Part shown: positions 1-10,366 of the stretch, in pieces
Layout: every line of letters starts with the position of its first letter
How positions within the stretch are numbered: the first letter of the stretch is position 1
Origin: Anaeromyxobacter sp.
GTDB taxonomy: Bacteria > Myxococcota > Myxococcia > Myxococcales > Anaeromyxobacteraceae
NCBI GenBank assembly: GCA_016718565.1
Contig: JADKCZ010000013.1
Coordinates: 1 to 64,000, forward strand
DNA length: 64,000 nucleotides
Direction: 5' to 3'
Notes under the pieces: generated by a model
The model's database searches: none
Seen by the model: the letters and a program-made list of their open reading frames with translations, nothing else
Told to the model about the DNA's origin: nothing
Position numbers and translations under genes: made by a program

Positions 1-629
1 CTGCCGGGGCCGATGGGGTGCACCGCCAGCCAGGTGAGCGAGAAGAGCAGCGACCGCTCGCGCCGCAGGCTGAGGTCGTAGGCCCGCCGGACCCGCTCCC
101 CCTCGGCGGTCACCTCGTCGAGCAGCAGCGCCACGTTGAGCTGGGCCTCCACGATCTGGTTGCCCCGCTCGTTGGCCACCCGGAAGAGGAGCGCCGGCTG
201 CCCGTCGAAGCGGGTCACCACCGCCACCCGGCTCCACAGCACCCGGGCGGTGGGCCGGGCGAACTTGGCGAAGACCAGGCCGGTGGAGAGCGCGGTGCCG
301 GCCAGGCCGATCATCACCTGGATGACCGAGACCAGGTTGGCGGCGGTGCTGCGGGGCAGCATGTGGCCGTAGCCGATGGTGGCCATGGTCTGGAAGGAGA
401 AGAAGAAGGCGTCCTCGAAGGACTCGAGCCGGGCGTGCTCGATGGCCCCGTCCCCGAGCGCCAGGTAGAGGAGCGCGAAGGCGGCGATCACCAGGACGTA
501 GCTGGCCCCCATGGTGGCGAAGAGGCGCAGCCAGCTCCAGGTGATGAGCGAGTGGTAGAGGTCGTCCACCGGGGCGCGGCGCAGGCCCACCGCCAGCACC
601 TCCTGGCCGGCGCCGGTGCGCCCCTCCAT
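1..629 (-). CDS. Inward-rectifier-type potassium channel (KirBac family), C-terminus beyond window
   Basis: This encodes an inner-membrane K+ channel of the prokaryotic Kir family; only the first 209 residues lie in the window. An N-terminal amphipathic slide-helix region (DLYHSLITWSW, about 23-33) precedes TM1 (about 36-58), a pore helix, the selectivity filter TIGYG (84-88) and TM2 (about 98-122). The start of the immunoglobulin-like cytoplasmic gating domain follows from about residue 126. The ATG at 629 is 29 bases downstream of the DUF1232 stop, so the two genes probably share a transcript. The filter plus slide helix plus beta-rich tail distinguish it from simple two-TM channels. Function is inferred from the family; permeating ion and regulators are not visible here. 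Confidence 0.9.
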   Translation of the reverse strand, partial: MEGRTGAGQEVLAVGLRRAPVDDLYHSLITWSWLRLFATMGASYVLVIAAFALLYLALGDGAIEHARLESFEDAFFFSFQTMATIGYGHMLPRSTAANLVSVIQVMIGLAGTALSTGLVFAKFARPTARVLWSRVAVVTRFDGQPALLFRVANERGNQIVEAQLNVALLLDEVTAEGERVRRAYDLSLRRERSLLFSLTWLAVHPIGPG

Positions 630-658
630 CAGCCGCGGCCGCCCGGGCCCGCCGCGGC

Positions 659-1129
659 TCACTTCTTCTCCAGGCCGAAGTGGGCCGGCGACAGCCCCTT
701 CCAGGCGCAGTACTCCAGCAGCTCGCGCTTCAGCAGGCCCCAGGTGAGGGCCAGCATGAGGGCGTCATCGGTGAAGCCGAGCGGCCCGAGGAAGTCGGGG
801 ATGAGGTCCAGCGGCGAGACCACGTAGAGCGCCGCCGCGGCCAGGGCGGCGATGGCCTTCCAGGGCGCGTGGTACTGGCCCTTGACGGTGTCGCGCAGCA
901 CCAGCCAGAGCAGCCGGAGCTTGGCCAGCAGCCCGGCCGGCGCGCCGCGGGCCCACCAGGGCGGGCTGGCCAGGTAGCGCCCGGCCCGCGCGGCGGCGTC
1001 GGCCACCCGGGAGGGCGTCACGTCCTCCGCGTCGCGCGACAGCTCCCTGGCCGCCGCCTCCCGGCAGGAGAGGCAGGCGGCGTTGCTGCCGCCGGGGCGG
1101 CCGCAGGCGGGGCAGGGCTTCGGGGACAT
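659..1129 (-). CDS. Zinc-ribbon DUF1232 (YkvA-like) membrane protein
   Basis: This 156-residue protein begins with a small zinc-ribbon-like cluster (C6, C9, C19, C22), followed by a variable linker. The C-terminal half carries a DUF1232 hallmark with the core SPLDLIPDF preceded by a hydrophobic stretch (about 92-112). DUF1232 proteins are small membrane-associated proteins of unknown role. The gene lies directly upstream of the KirBac channel gene on the same strand, suggesting co-expression, but the sequence does not show a functional link. The start is the first ATG of the frame, and the zinc ribbon begins five residues after it. Confidence 0.8.
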   Translation of the reverse strand: MSPKPCPACGRPGGSNAACLSCREAAARELSRDAEDVTPSRVADAAARAGRYLASPPWWARGAPAGLLAKLRLLWLVLRDTVKGQYHAPWKAIAALAAAALYVVSPLDLIPDFLGPLGFTDDALMLALTWGLLKRELLEYCAWKGLSPAHFGLEKK

Positions 1130-1508
1130 CGGGCTCCGGAGTGTACCTTCGGACCGGCGGGGGTGCGTAGTCCTGGCGGGTCGAGACCCCGGTCACCGCC
1201 CGGCCCAGGCCGTCTCTCGGCAGGGTTTCCGCGGCCCTCGCGGTTGAGCCTCCCTCTCCCCTCCGGGGAGAGGGCCGGGGTGAGGGGCTCACCGGGCCAA
1301 GCGTGCCCTCGCCGATCCATCGGACGGCGCCGCCCGGACAGCGCGGCCGTGGTCCGGCCCGCAGTCTGCTGGAGCCAGGGTGCAGCGACCGACCACCTTT
1401 CGTGCTGCCCCAGGACGCACGGTACGGTAACTTCAAGTCTCACAACACCTCGACATACGGAGCGAAGCCTCCCCGTGGGGCCGTCCCTCCTCGGGCAAGG
1501 AATCGGTG
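1130..1508. other. Intergenic region, one dispersed palindromic repeat
   Basis: No credible gene is present in these 379 bases between the divergent DUF1232 and DUF4019 genes. The only clear structure is the dispersed palindrome at 1241-1287 (separate entry). An AAGGAA Shine-Dalgarno sequence at the right edge (about 1497-1502) serves the DUF4019 gene. Confidence 0.6.
1241..1287 (+). repeat. Dispersed REP-like palindrome, type 1
   Basis: The element has a GGTTGAG edge, a CCCTCTCCCC/GGGGAGAGGG inverted repeat and a GGCCGGGGTGAGGGG tail. The same 47-48 base unit recurs at 13375-13422 and, in reverse orientation, four times in the array at 35504-36003. All copies are intergenic. Elements of this look are common extragenic palindromes in GC-rich Proteobacteria; mobility or protein binding is not shown. 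Confidence 0.8.
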
Positions 1509-2375
1509 ATGCGCTGGCCAGCCCTGTGCTTGACGACAGTCGGACTGATGCTCCCCGTCTTGGCTCTGGGCGTGGACCCCGCCCAGCCAGGCGACGCAAG
1601 GCGTCGGCCGCCGGCGCTTCGAATGGCTGCCGGCACGCACATCAGCTTCGGCTCCATCACCCTACCGTCGGGACATGTCTACACGCTGCTCCACCTTGGG
1701 GCTCTCCAGATTGAAGGCGAGAAGGACAGGTTCCTGGGGCTCATGTACCTGAGCGAGACGGACGATCCGGCAGTTCTCCGCGATGCGGCGCAAGAGCTCT
1801 TCGAAGCGATGCAGTGGGTGCCGGAACGGGCCGGCGCCGACGCCTACGTGGTCTTCGCCTACCTCCTCCTCGCGAGAGACCAGGTCACGAAGCTGGACGA
1901 CATCATGCCGTACGAGGTCCGCTTCAAGCGCACGGCCAGCGGTCCGTGGAACCGGGAAATTCCCAGTGGTCAGGTCCCGAACAGTCCCAAGGCCTGTGGG
2001 ACTTGCCGGCCGCCCATGAGTGACAAGGAGGGAGTTGCCGCCGCGCGCAAGGCCGGCCTGCTCTGGCTGGGCCAGGTGATGCAGGGGAACTCCGATGAAG
2101 CTGTTCGCGCCATCGCAGCGCCAGGCAGGAGCCAGCTGACCCCTGAGAAGCTCGTCGACCTGTCCAGGCAACTGCGGGATGGCCTGGGCAGGATCGTCGA
2201 GAGAAGCGAACTGTCGGTTGTAGAGCTGCGGCAGGTTCCAGCCATGCCACCTGGGAAGTACGTGGAGCTCACTTGGCGAACCAACAGCGCGAAAGTAGGG
2301 GATCTGATCGAGCGCCTGACGATGTCTCTCGACGACGACGACCGATGGCGAGTCGTCGGCTACAGCATTCGTTAG
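1509..2375 (+). CDS. Secreted DUF4019 domain protein
   Basis: This 288-residue protein has an N-terminal hydrophobic signal-like segment (about 1-21) followed by a poorly characterised middle region. The C-terminus matches the DUF4019 pattern: a helical part, then KYVELTWRTNSAKV and a closing DRWRVVGYSIR. DUF4019 proteins are periplasmic or lipid-anchored proteins of unknown function. The ATG at 1509 is preferred over the adjacent GTG at 1506 because an AAGGAA ribosome-binding site sits about 6-7 bases upstream. Third positions hold visibly more A and T than in the flanking core genes, and the gene sits in a patch with toxin-antitoxin material, so recent acquisition is plausible. Confidence 0.65.
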   Translation: MRWPALCLTTVGLMLPVLALGVDPAQPGDARRRPPALRMAAGTHISFGSITLPSGHVYTLLHLGALQIEGEKDRFLGLMYLSETDDPAVLRDAAQELFEAMQWVPERAGADAYVVFAYLLLARDQVTKLDDIMPYEVRFKRTASGPWNREIPSGQVPNSPKACGTCRPPMSDKEGVAAARKAGLLWLGQVMQGNSDEAVRAIAAPGRSQLTPEKLVDLSRQLRDGLGRIVERSELSVVELRQVPAMPPGKYVELTWRTNSAKVGDLIERLTMSLDDDDRWRVVGYSIR

Positions 2376-2418
2376 CGCCTTGGGCGCCCTTCCAGGGCCG
2401 AGCTGGGCGAGTAGGAGG

Positions 2419-2589
2419 TCAGTGCTGCGCTCGCAGTTCCAGCAGGAACGCACCTGGCCTCATGGCCCGGATGCCCGCCAGCCCGGCAACCTCGAGCAGG
2501 TGGCGGTCCAAGGTCACCACGAAGGTCGCCCTGCCCGCCAAGGCTGCCGCCACCACCATGTCGTGCGTGTGAACTCGGTCCCGTTCGAC
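2419..2589 (-). pseudogene. Truncated PIN-domain (VapC-like) toxin remnant
   Basis: The minus strand encodes a 56-residue tail ending at 2419 that reads as the C-terminal third of a PIN nuclease: HTHDMVVAAALAGRATFVVT, then LDRHLL and a final FLLEL. This fits the usual 'D..AAALAG....VT.D.HLL......P..FL' ending of VapC toxins. The frame is closed upstream by a stop at 2590-2592 and no N-terminal catalytic half is visible, so it is called a relic. It lies downstream of hicAB on the same strand, in an accessory patch. Confidence 0.55.
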
Positions 2590-2637
2590 CTACCGAGACT
2601 TCGTGCCGCAGGCCCAGCGAGCGCCCGGACGGAGCAG

Positions 2638-2664
2638 TTCACACGTGTGAAGCGATATCGCTTC
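2638..2664. repeat. Two overlapping perfect palindromes
   Basis: A 14-base perfect palindrome, TTCACACGTGTGAA (2638-2651), overlaps by three bases a 16-base perfect palindrome, GAAGCGATATCGCTTC (2649-2664). They lie 17 bases after the hicB stop. They could be a protein-binding site, a cruciform or a decayed recombination site. No T-tract follows, so a standard terminator is unlikely. Confidence 0.75.
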
Positions 2665-2680
2665 GGGTCCCCTACCCGCC

Positions 2681-3109
2681 CTAGACCGGCGGAAGCGAAC
2701 GCTCCCGCAGCGCGAAGTCTCGGCTGGGGGCCACCGCCGCCAGGAGCTCGAAGAGCTTCTCGACCGAGGGGACGCTCCGCCCCTGTTCGTAGCGCGCGTA
2801 GGCGGTCTTGGACCGAGCCCCCAGGCGCCTCGCCACCTCGGACAGCGAGAGCCCATGCTTCTCCCGCTGCCGCCGGAGCATCACCGCGACGAGCGCAGCG
2901 GTGTCCGGCGTCCCGACCTCGAGGTCGGCGCCTTCGCCATGGAAGACCTCCACCTCGAACCCGGCCTTGCCGGCCATGGTCTCGATCAGGTCCGCCAGCA
3001 TGCGGAGGGCCTCGGCGCGGCTCCGGCCCTGCGTCAGGGCGTCCAGCATCGGCACCTCCGCCAACCAGTGTCGGCCCTCCCTCCAGACTCGGCCCGCCAG
3101 GCGCATCAC
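2681..3109 (-). CDS. hicB: HicB-family antitoxin with Cro/CI-type HTH
   Basis: This is a 142-residue antitoxin-like protein. Residues about 1-65 form a HicB-like partial RNase H fold (GRHWLAEVPMLDALTQGRSR followed by EALRMLADLIE), and about 80-125 form a helix-turn-helix domain (LSLSEVARRLGARSKTAYARYEQGRSVPS written across its two helices). HicB proteins bind HicA and, through the HTH, repress their own operon. The ATG overlaps the hicA stop by four bases, as expected for a coupled hicA-hicB pair. The probable operator is the palindromic region at 3290-3330. Confidence 0.8.
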   Translation of the reverse strand: MMRLAGRVWREGRHWLAEVPMLDALTQGRSRAEALRMLADLIETMAGKAGFEVEVFHGEGADLEVGTPDTAALVAVMLRRQREKHGLSLSEVARRLGARSKTAYARYEQGRSVPSVEKLFELLAAVAPSRDFALRERSLPPV

Positions 3110-3300
3110 TCGCTCCCTTGCTTGGAGGCTGCCTTGGCCAGGATTCGGCGAGCCAGCAGTTCGCTCACCTCGGCGTGGCGCGGGACGTACTCGAGCCGCT
3201 CACCGTCCGTCCAGACGTCGTGGTTCCCCCCGTGCCGCAGGAGGGTCCAGCCGAGTTCCCTGAGGCGGCGCTCCAGCTCACGCCGCCTCACTTGTCCCAC
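3106..3300 (-). CDS. hicA: HicA-family mRNA interferase toxin
   Basis: This is a 65-codon small basic protein with the HicA double-stranded-RNA-binding-like fold. It carries RRRELERRLRELGW at the start, then the GGNHDVWTDG strand-turn containing the catalytic-type His, and a closing VPRHAEVSELLARRIL helix. HicA toxins cleave mRNA on the ribosome. Two GTG starts are possible, at 3300 and 3291; the longer is given. The gene is immediately followed by, and overlaps, hicB. It is short enough to be missed by automatic callers because it lies inside a longer antisense-like frame. Confidence 0.78.
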   Translation of the reverse strand: MGQVRRRELERRLRELGWTLLRHGGNHDVWTDGERLEYVPRHAEVSELLARRILAKAASKQGSE

Positions 3301-3330
3301 CGTACACAGATACGTGTCCGACGGACAAGT
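3290..3330 (-). promoter_or_regulatory. Candidate HicB operator at the hicAB promoter
   Basis: Two nested dyads sit at the hicA 5' end. ACTTGTCC (3290-3297) is mirrored by GGACAAGT (3323-3330), and within the right arm TGTCCG-A-CGGACA (3315-3327) is a near-contiguous palindrome. HTH-bearing HicB antitoxins autoregulate by binding such sites. The left arm overlaps the first codons of hicA, so bound repressor would block initiation directly. Confidence 0.5.
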
Positions 3331-3482
3331 CGGTCTTCCGCTCCATGCCCGACGGTGGCCCGCATCCCCCGGGCCACTGCAGGCCCCGTTCCAGTGAACC
3401 ACTTCGAGGCCTTGGCGGATTTCCGGCGGCGTTGGTCCGCGCCGCGGCCGGTGCGGACGCGCGGCGGAACTCTGGGCCGGGG

Positions 3483-4498
<1,016 letters not shown>

Positions 4499-4502
<4 letters not shown>

Positions 4503-4717
4503 GTCGGGGGGTCCTTGGGTGGGCCGAGCCGGCCCGCGGCGCGCAGGGCGAAGTAGCCGGCGGCGGCGCCGGTGATCAGGGCGGCGGGGCTCCGCTCCAG
4601 CGCCAGCACCAGCGTGACCACCGCGGAGCCCACCGCGGCGGCCAGCAGGAAGCCGCGGCTCGGCCCGCCCGCCGAGCCCGCCCCGGCGGCGCCGGCGCCC
4701 CACCCGGCCCAGGCCAT
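4499..4717 (-). CDS. Small glycine/alanine-rich membrane protein in the gat operon
   Basis: This is a 72-residue protein of unknown function. It has a Gly/Ala-rich N-terminus and two hydrophobic segments (GFLLAAAVGSAVVTLVLAL, about 27-45, and ALITGAAAGYFALRAAG, about 51-67). Its ATG overlaps the gatB stop (TGATG) and its own stop overlaps the mtnA start (ATGA). This double coupling is good evidence that it is translated despite its small size. No family is recognised. Confidence 0.65.
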
Positions 4718-6174
4718 CAGTGGCCCCCCAGCTTCTTCTTGAGGAGGGCGTTCACCACCGCCGGGTTCCCCTGGCCCTTCAGGGCCTTCATGATCTGGCC
4801 CACGAAGAAGCCGGTCAGGTCCTTCTTGCCGCTGCGGTGGCGCTCCACCTCGGCGGGCGCGGCGGCCAGCACCTGGTCCACCACCGCCTCGATGGCGCCG
4901 CTGTCGGAGACCTGGGCCAGGCCGCGCGCCTGCGCCGTGGCGGCCGGCGCGGCGCCGCTGCGGAAGGCCTCCTCCACCACCACCTTGGCCCCGGCGCCGT
5001 TGATGGCGCCGCGCTCCAGGAGCGCCAGCGCCTCGGCCAGGTGGGCCGGGGTGAGCTTCCAGGCGGCCGGCCCGAGGCCGGTCTCGTTGACCAGGCGGGC
5101 CACCTCGCCGTTGAGCCAGTTGGCGGCCTTGCGGGCCGCCTCGGGCGCGCCGCCCAGGGCGGCCACGGTGGCGTCGAAGAAGTCGGCGGTGGCCCGGTCG
5201 CCCGCCAGCAGGGCGGCGTCGGAGGCCGGCAACCCCAGGGCCTGGGCGTAGCGGGCGGCCCGGGCGCGCGGCAGCTCCGGCAGGGCGGCCCGCAGCCGCG
5301 CCACCAGCGCGGGCGCCACCAGCACCGGCTGCAGGTCCGGCTCCGGGAAGTACCGGTAGTCGTGCGCGTCCTCCTTGGAGCGCATCGAGCGGGTCTCGCC
5401 GCGGGCCGGGTCGAAGAGCCGGGTCTCCTGCACCACCGGCCGGCCGGCCTCCACCAGCTCCACCTGCCGGCGCACCTCGTACTCCACCGCCTGCTTGAGG
5501 AAGCGGAAGGAGTTCATGTTCTTGATCTCGGCGCGGGTGCCGTACTGGGTGGCCCCGTGGCGCATCACCGAGACGTTGGCGTCGCAGCGGAAGGAGCCCT
5601 CCTCCAGGTTGCCGTCGTTGACGCCCAGCGTGAGCAGGATGGCGCGGAGCGCCTTCAGGTACTCGACCGCCTCGTCGGCGCTGCGCAGGTCCGGCTCGGA
5701 GACGATCTCCAGGAGCGGCACGCCGGCGCGGTTGAGGTCCACGCCGGAGGCGCCGTCGGCGGCCACGTCGTGCAGGTTCTTGCCGGCGTCCTCCTCCATG
5801 TGGATGCGGGTGAGCCGCACGTGCTTCTCCACGCCGTCCACCGTGAAGGTGAGCCCGCCGCCCTGGCAGATGGGGGCCTCGTACTGCGAGACCTGGTAGC
5901 CCTTGGGCAGGTCCGGGTAGAAGTAGTTCTTGCGGGCGAAGACGGAGCGCTCCTGGATGGCGCAGCCCAGCGCCAGGCCGGTCAGGACGGCGTCCTCCAC
6001 CACCTGGCGGTTGAGCGCCGGCAGCACGCCGGGGAGGCCCAGGCAGACCGGGCAGACGTGGGTGTTCGGCGCCCCGCCGAAGGTGGTGGGGCAGCCGCAG
6101 AAGATCTTGGTCCGGGTCAGCAGCTGGGCGTGGACCTCCAGCCCGAGCACCACCTGGAAGTCGGAGACCGGCAT
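4717..6174 (-). CDS. gatB: Asp/Glu-tRNA amidotransferase subunit B
   Basis: This 485-residue GatB subunit is the kinase/transamidase that converts mischarged Glu-tRNA(Gln) or Asp-tRNA(Asn) with ammonia delivered by GatA. It opens with LGLEVHAQL, has the zinc-binding cysteines C26, C28, C41 and C44, and carries the family signature ARKNYFYPDLPKGYQVSQY. The C-terminal YqeY-like tRNA-binding domain ends in KGQGNPAVVNALLKKKL. The start overlaps the stop of an unknown membrane-protein gene that separates it from gatA, an unusual insertion in a gatCAB run. Confidence 0.96.
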   Translation of the reverse strand: MPVSDFQVVLGLEVHAQLLTRTKIFCGCPTTFGGAPNTHVCPVCLGLPGVLPALNRQVVEDAVLTGLALGCAIQERSVFARKNYFYPDLPKGYQVSQYEAPICQGGGLTFTVDGVEKHVRLTRIHMEEDAGKNLHDVAADGASGVDLNRAGVPLLEIVSEPDLRSADEAVEYLKALRAILLTLGVNDGNLEEGSFRCDANVSVMRHGATQYGTRAEIKNMNSFRFLKQAVEYEVRRQVELVEAGRPVVQETRLFDPARGETRSMRSKEDAHDYRYFPEPDLQPVLVAPALVARLRAALPELPRARAARYAQALGLPASDAALLAGDRATADFFDATVAALGGAPEAARKAANWLNGEVARLVNETGLGPAAWKLTPAHLAEALALLERGAINGAGAKVVVEEAFRSGAAPAATAQARGLAQVSDSGAIEAVVDQVLAAAPAEVERHRSGKKDLTGFFVGQIMKALKGQGNPAVVNALLKKKLGGH

Positions 6175-6592
6175 CAGCGCGCCCTCCCGGGCGTGGCGGG
6201 CGCCAGCCCGGGGCGCAGGCTCCGCCAGCGGTGGTCGCTCGGGTAGAGCAGCAGCAGCGCCAGCAGGTCCACGCCGAAGACCCCGATGAGCCTGGGGTCA
6301 CCGGTGACGATCCAGGTCACCAGCGGGAAGAGCGCGGCCGACTCGCAGAGCAGCCAGGCCACCATCAGGCGGGTGAAGGCGGTGGCCTCGCGGCCGGCCC
6401 GCAGCGAGCCGAGGCGCGGCGGCAGGGTGCGCGACAGGGTCAGGTTGAGCACCGAGATGGCGATGGCCAGCCAGAAGAGCAGCGAGGTGGTGGACGGGTT
6501 GGCCGACCCCCAGCGCGTCGCGTCGGCCAGCGCCAGGAAGAAGAAGGGCAGCACCAGCATGCTGGCCCAGACGAAGGTGGCGGCGCGCCGGG

Positions 6593-6596
<4 letters not shown>
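6174..6596 (-). CDS. Unknown four-helix membrane protein between gatA and gatB
   Basis: This 140-residue integral membrane protein of unknown function has hydrophobic stretches at about 8-25, 36-58, 75-97 and 105-122. It starts with GTG at 6596, overlapping the gatA stop (GTGA), and its stop overlaps the gatB start (TGATG). Such tight coupling on both sides indicates a genuine gene expressed with the amidotransferase. No known family was recognised and no catalytic motif is visible. Confidence 0.7.
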
Positions 6597-8076
<1,480 letters not shown>

Positions 8077-8080
<4 letters not shown>

Positions 8081-8370
8081 TCGATGATCCTCGGCACCTT
8101 GAAGCAGGTGTCCTGGCGCGCCGGCGCGTTGGCCAGGGCCTGGGCCGGCGTCAGGCCGGGCAGCACCTGATCCTCCCGCAGCGGCGCGGCGTCGCCGGCC
8201 GCCAGGGCGTGGGTCATGGGCTCGACGCCGGAGACGTCCAGCTCGCCCAGCTGGGCCACGTGGTCCAGGATGGCCGAGAGCTGTCCGCCGAAGGCCGCCT
8301 CCTCCTCCGGCGTCAGCCGGAGGCGGGCCAGCCGGGCGATCTTCCGGACGTCGTCGAGCGAGAGGGCCAT
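8077..8370 (-). CDS. gatC: Asp/Glu-tRNA amidotransferase subunit C
   Basis: This 97-residue GatC stabilises the GatA-GatB interface. It begins with SLDDVRKIARLARLRLTPEE, the usual GatC N-terminal helix, and ends with the extended segment LREDQVLPGLTPAQALANAP and the conserved QDTCFKVPRIIE tail. It sits directly upstream of gatA in the canonical gatC-gatA order, 17 bases after the zinc-ribbon gene. Confidence 0.95.
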
Positions 8371-8387
8371 CGGGCGCAGGCCGGTCG

Positions 8388-8720
8388 CTAGTCGGCGGCC
8401 GGCTTGAACCAGTTGAGGACCGCGCCCATGACGCCGCTCTTCTCCCGCTTGACGATGGACTCGAGCTCGCCCTCGTCGAGGAAGATGCCCTTGCAGGCGA
8501 AGCAGACCTCGACGTCGTGCTGGTTGTACTTCACCACCTGCATCTCGAGGCCGCACTTGGGGCAGCGCAGCCAGTGGAGCGCCTTGAGGCGGGCCAGCTC
8601 GGCCGCCTGGGTCTCCTTCTTGGCCTGGAGCGCGATCTTCCGCTTCTTCTCGGCGTCCTCGCGGACGAAGTACTCGTCCTCGGTGTTCGACGGCTTTCCG
8701 GGCGTTCCGCGGTCAGACAT
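8388..8720 (-). CDS. TFIIB-type zinc-ribbon protein
   Basis: This 110-residue soluble protein has a charged coiled N-terminus (EDAEKKRKIALQAKKETQAA) and a zinc ribbon (CPKC...CFAC) followed by KGIFLDEGEL, which matches the zf-TFIIB bacterial domain family of unknown function. It is coupled by a two-base gap to the upstream MJ0042/TPR gene and lies just ahead of gatC. A role with nucleic acid or protein is possible but not shown. The start follows a TGACC-rich leader with the stop of the preceding gene right before it. Confidence 0.8.
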   Translation of the reverse strand: MSDRGTPGKPSNTEDEYFVREDAEKKRKIALQAKKETQAAELARLKALHWLRCPKCGLEMQVVKYNQHDVEVCFACKGIFLDEGELESIVKREKSGVMGAVLNWFKPAAD

Positions 8721-8722
8721 GG

Positions 8723-10207
<1,485 letters not shown>

Positions 10208-10241
10208 GAACGGCCTTCGGCAGGGGGCTCCGTGTGGCTCG

Positions 10242-10247
10242 ATTCTA
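10242..10247 (-). promoter_or_regulatory. Possible -10 element of the gatCAB-containing operon
   Basis: The minus strand reads TAGAAT, about 35 bases upstream of the ATG at 10207. No good -35 hexamer lies at the right distance, so this is tentative. A GAAGG Shine-Dalgarno sequence precedes the start. Confidence 0.3.
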
Positions 10248-10274
10248 GGCCATGTCCGCGGAATCGCCGAAATA

Positions 10275-10302
10275 TTGACCCACCCCTCCCCCCCGATATC
10301 CT
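10275..10302 (+). promoter_or_regulatory. Candidate sigma-70 promoter for ftsK
   Basis: TTGACC (10275-10280) and TATCCT (10297-10302) are separated by 16 bases, in an unusually AT-containing stretch of this GC-rich DNA. The predicted transcript would have a leader of roughly 60 bases before the ftsK ATG. Confidence 0.5.
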
Positions 10303-10366
10303 CGGGCCACGCGGGCCGCGTGCGCGCGGTATCGCCGCATATCCTGGGAACGAGGTCGGAGCGTCC

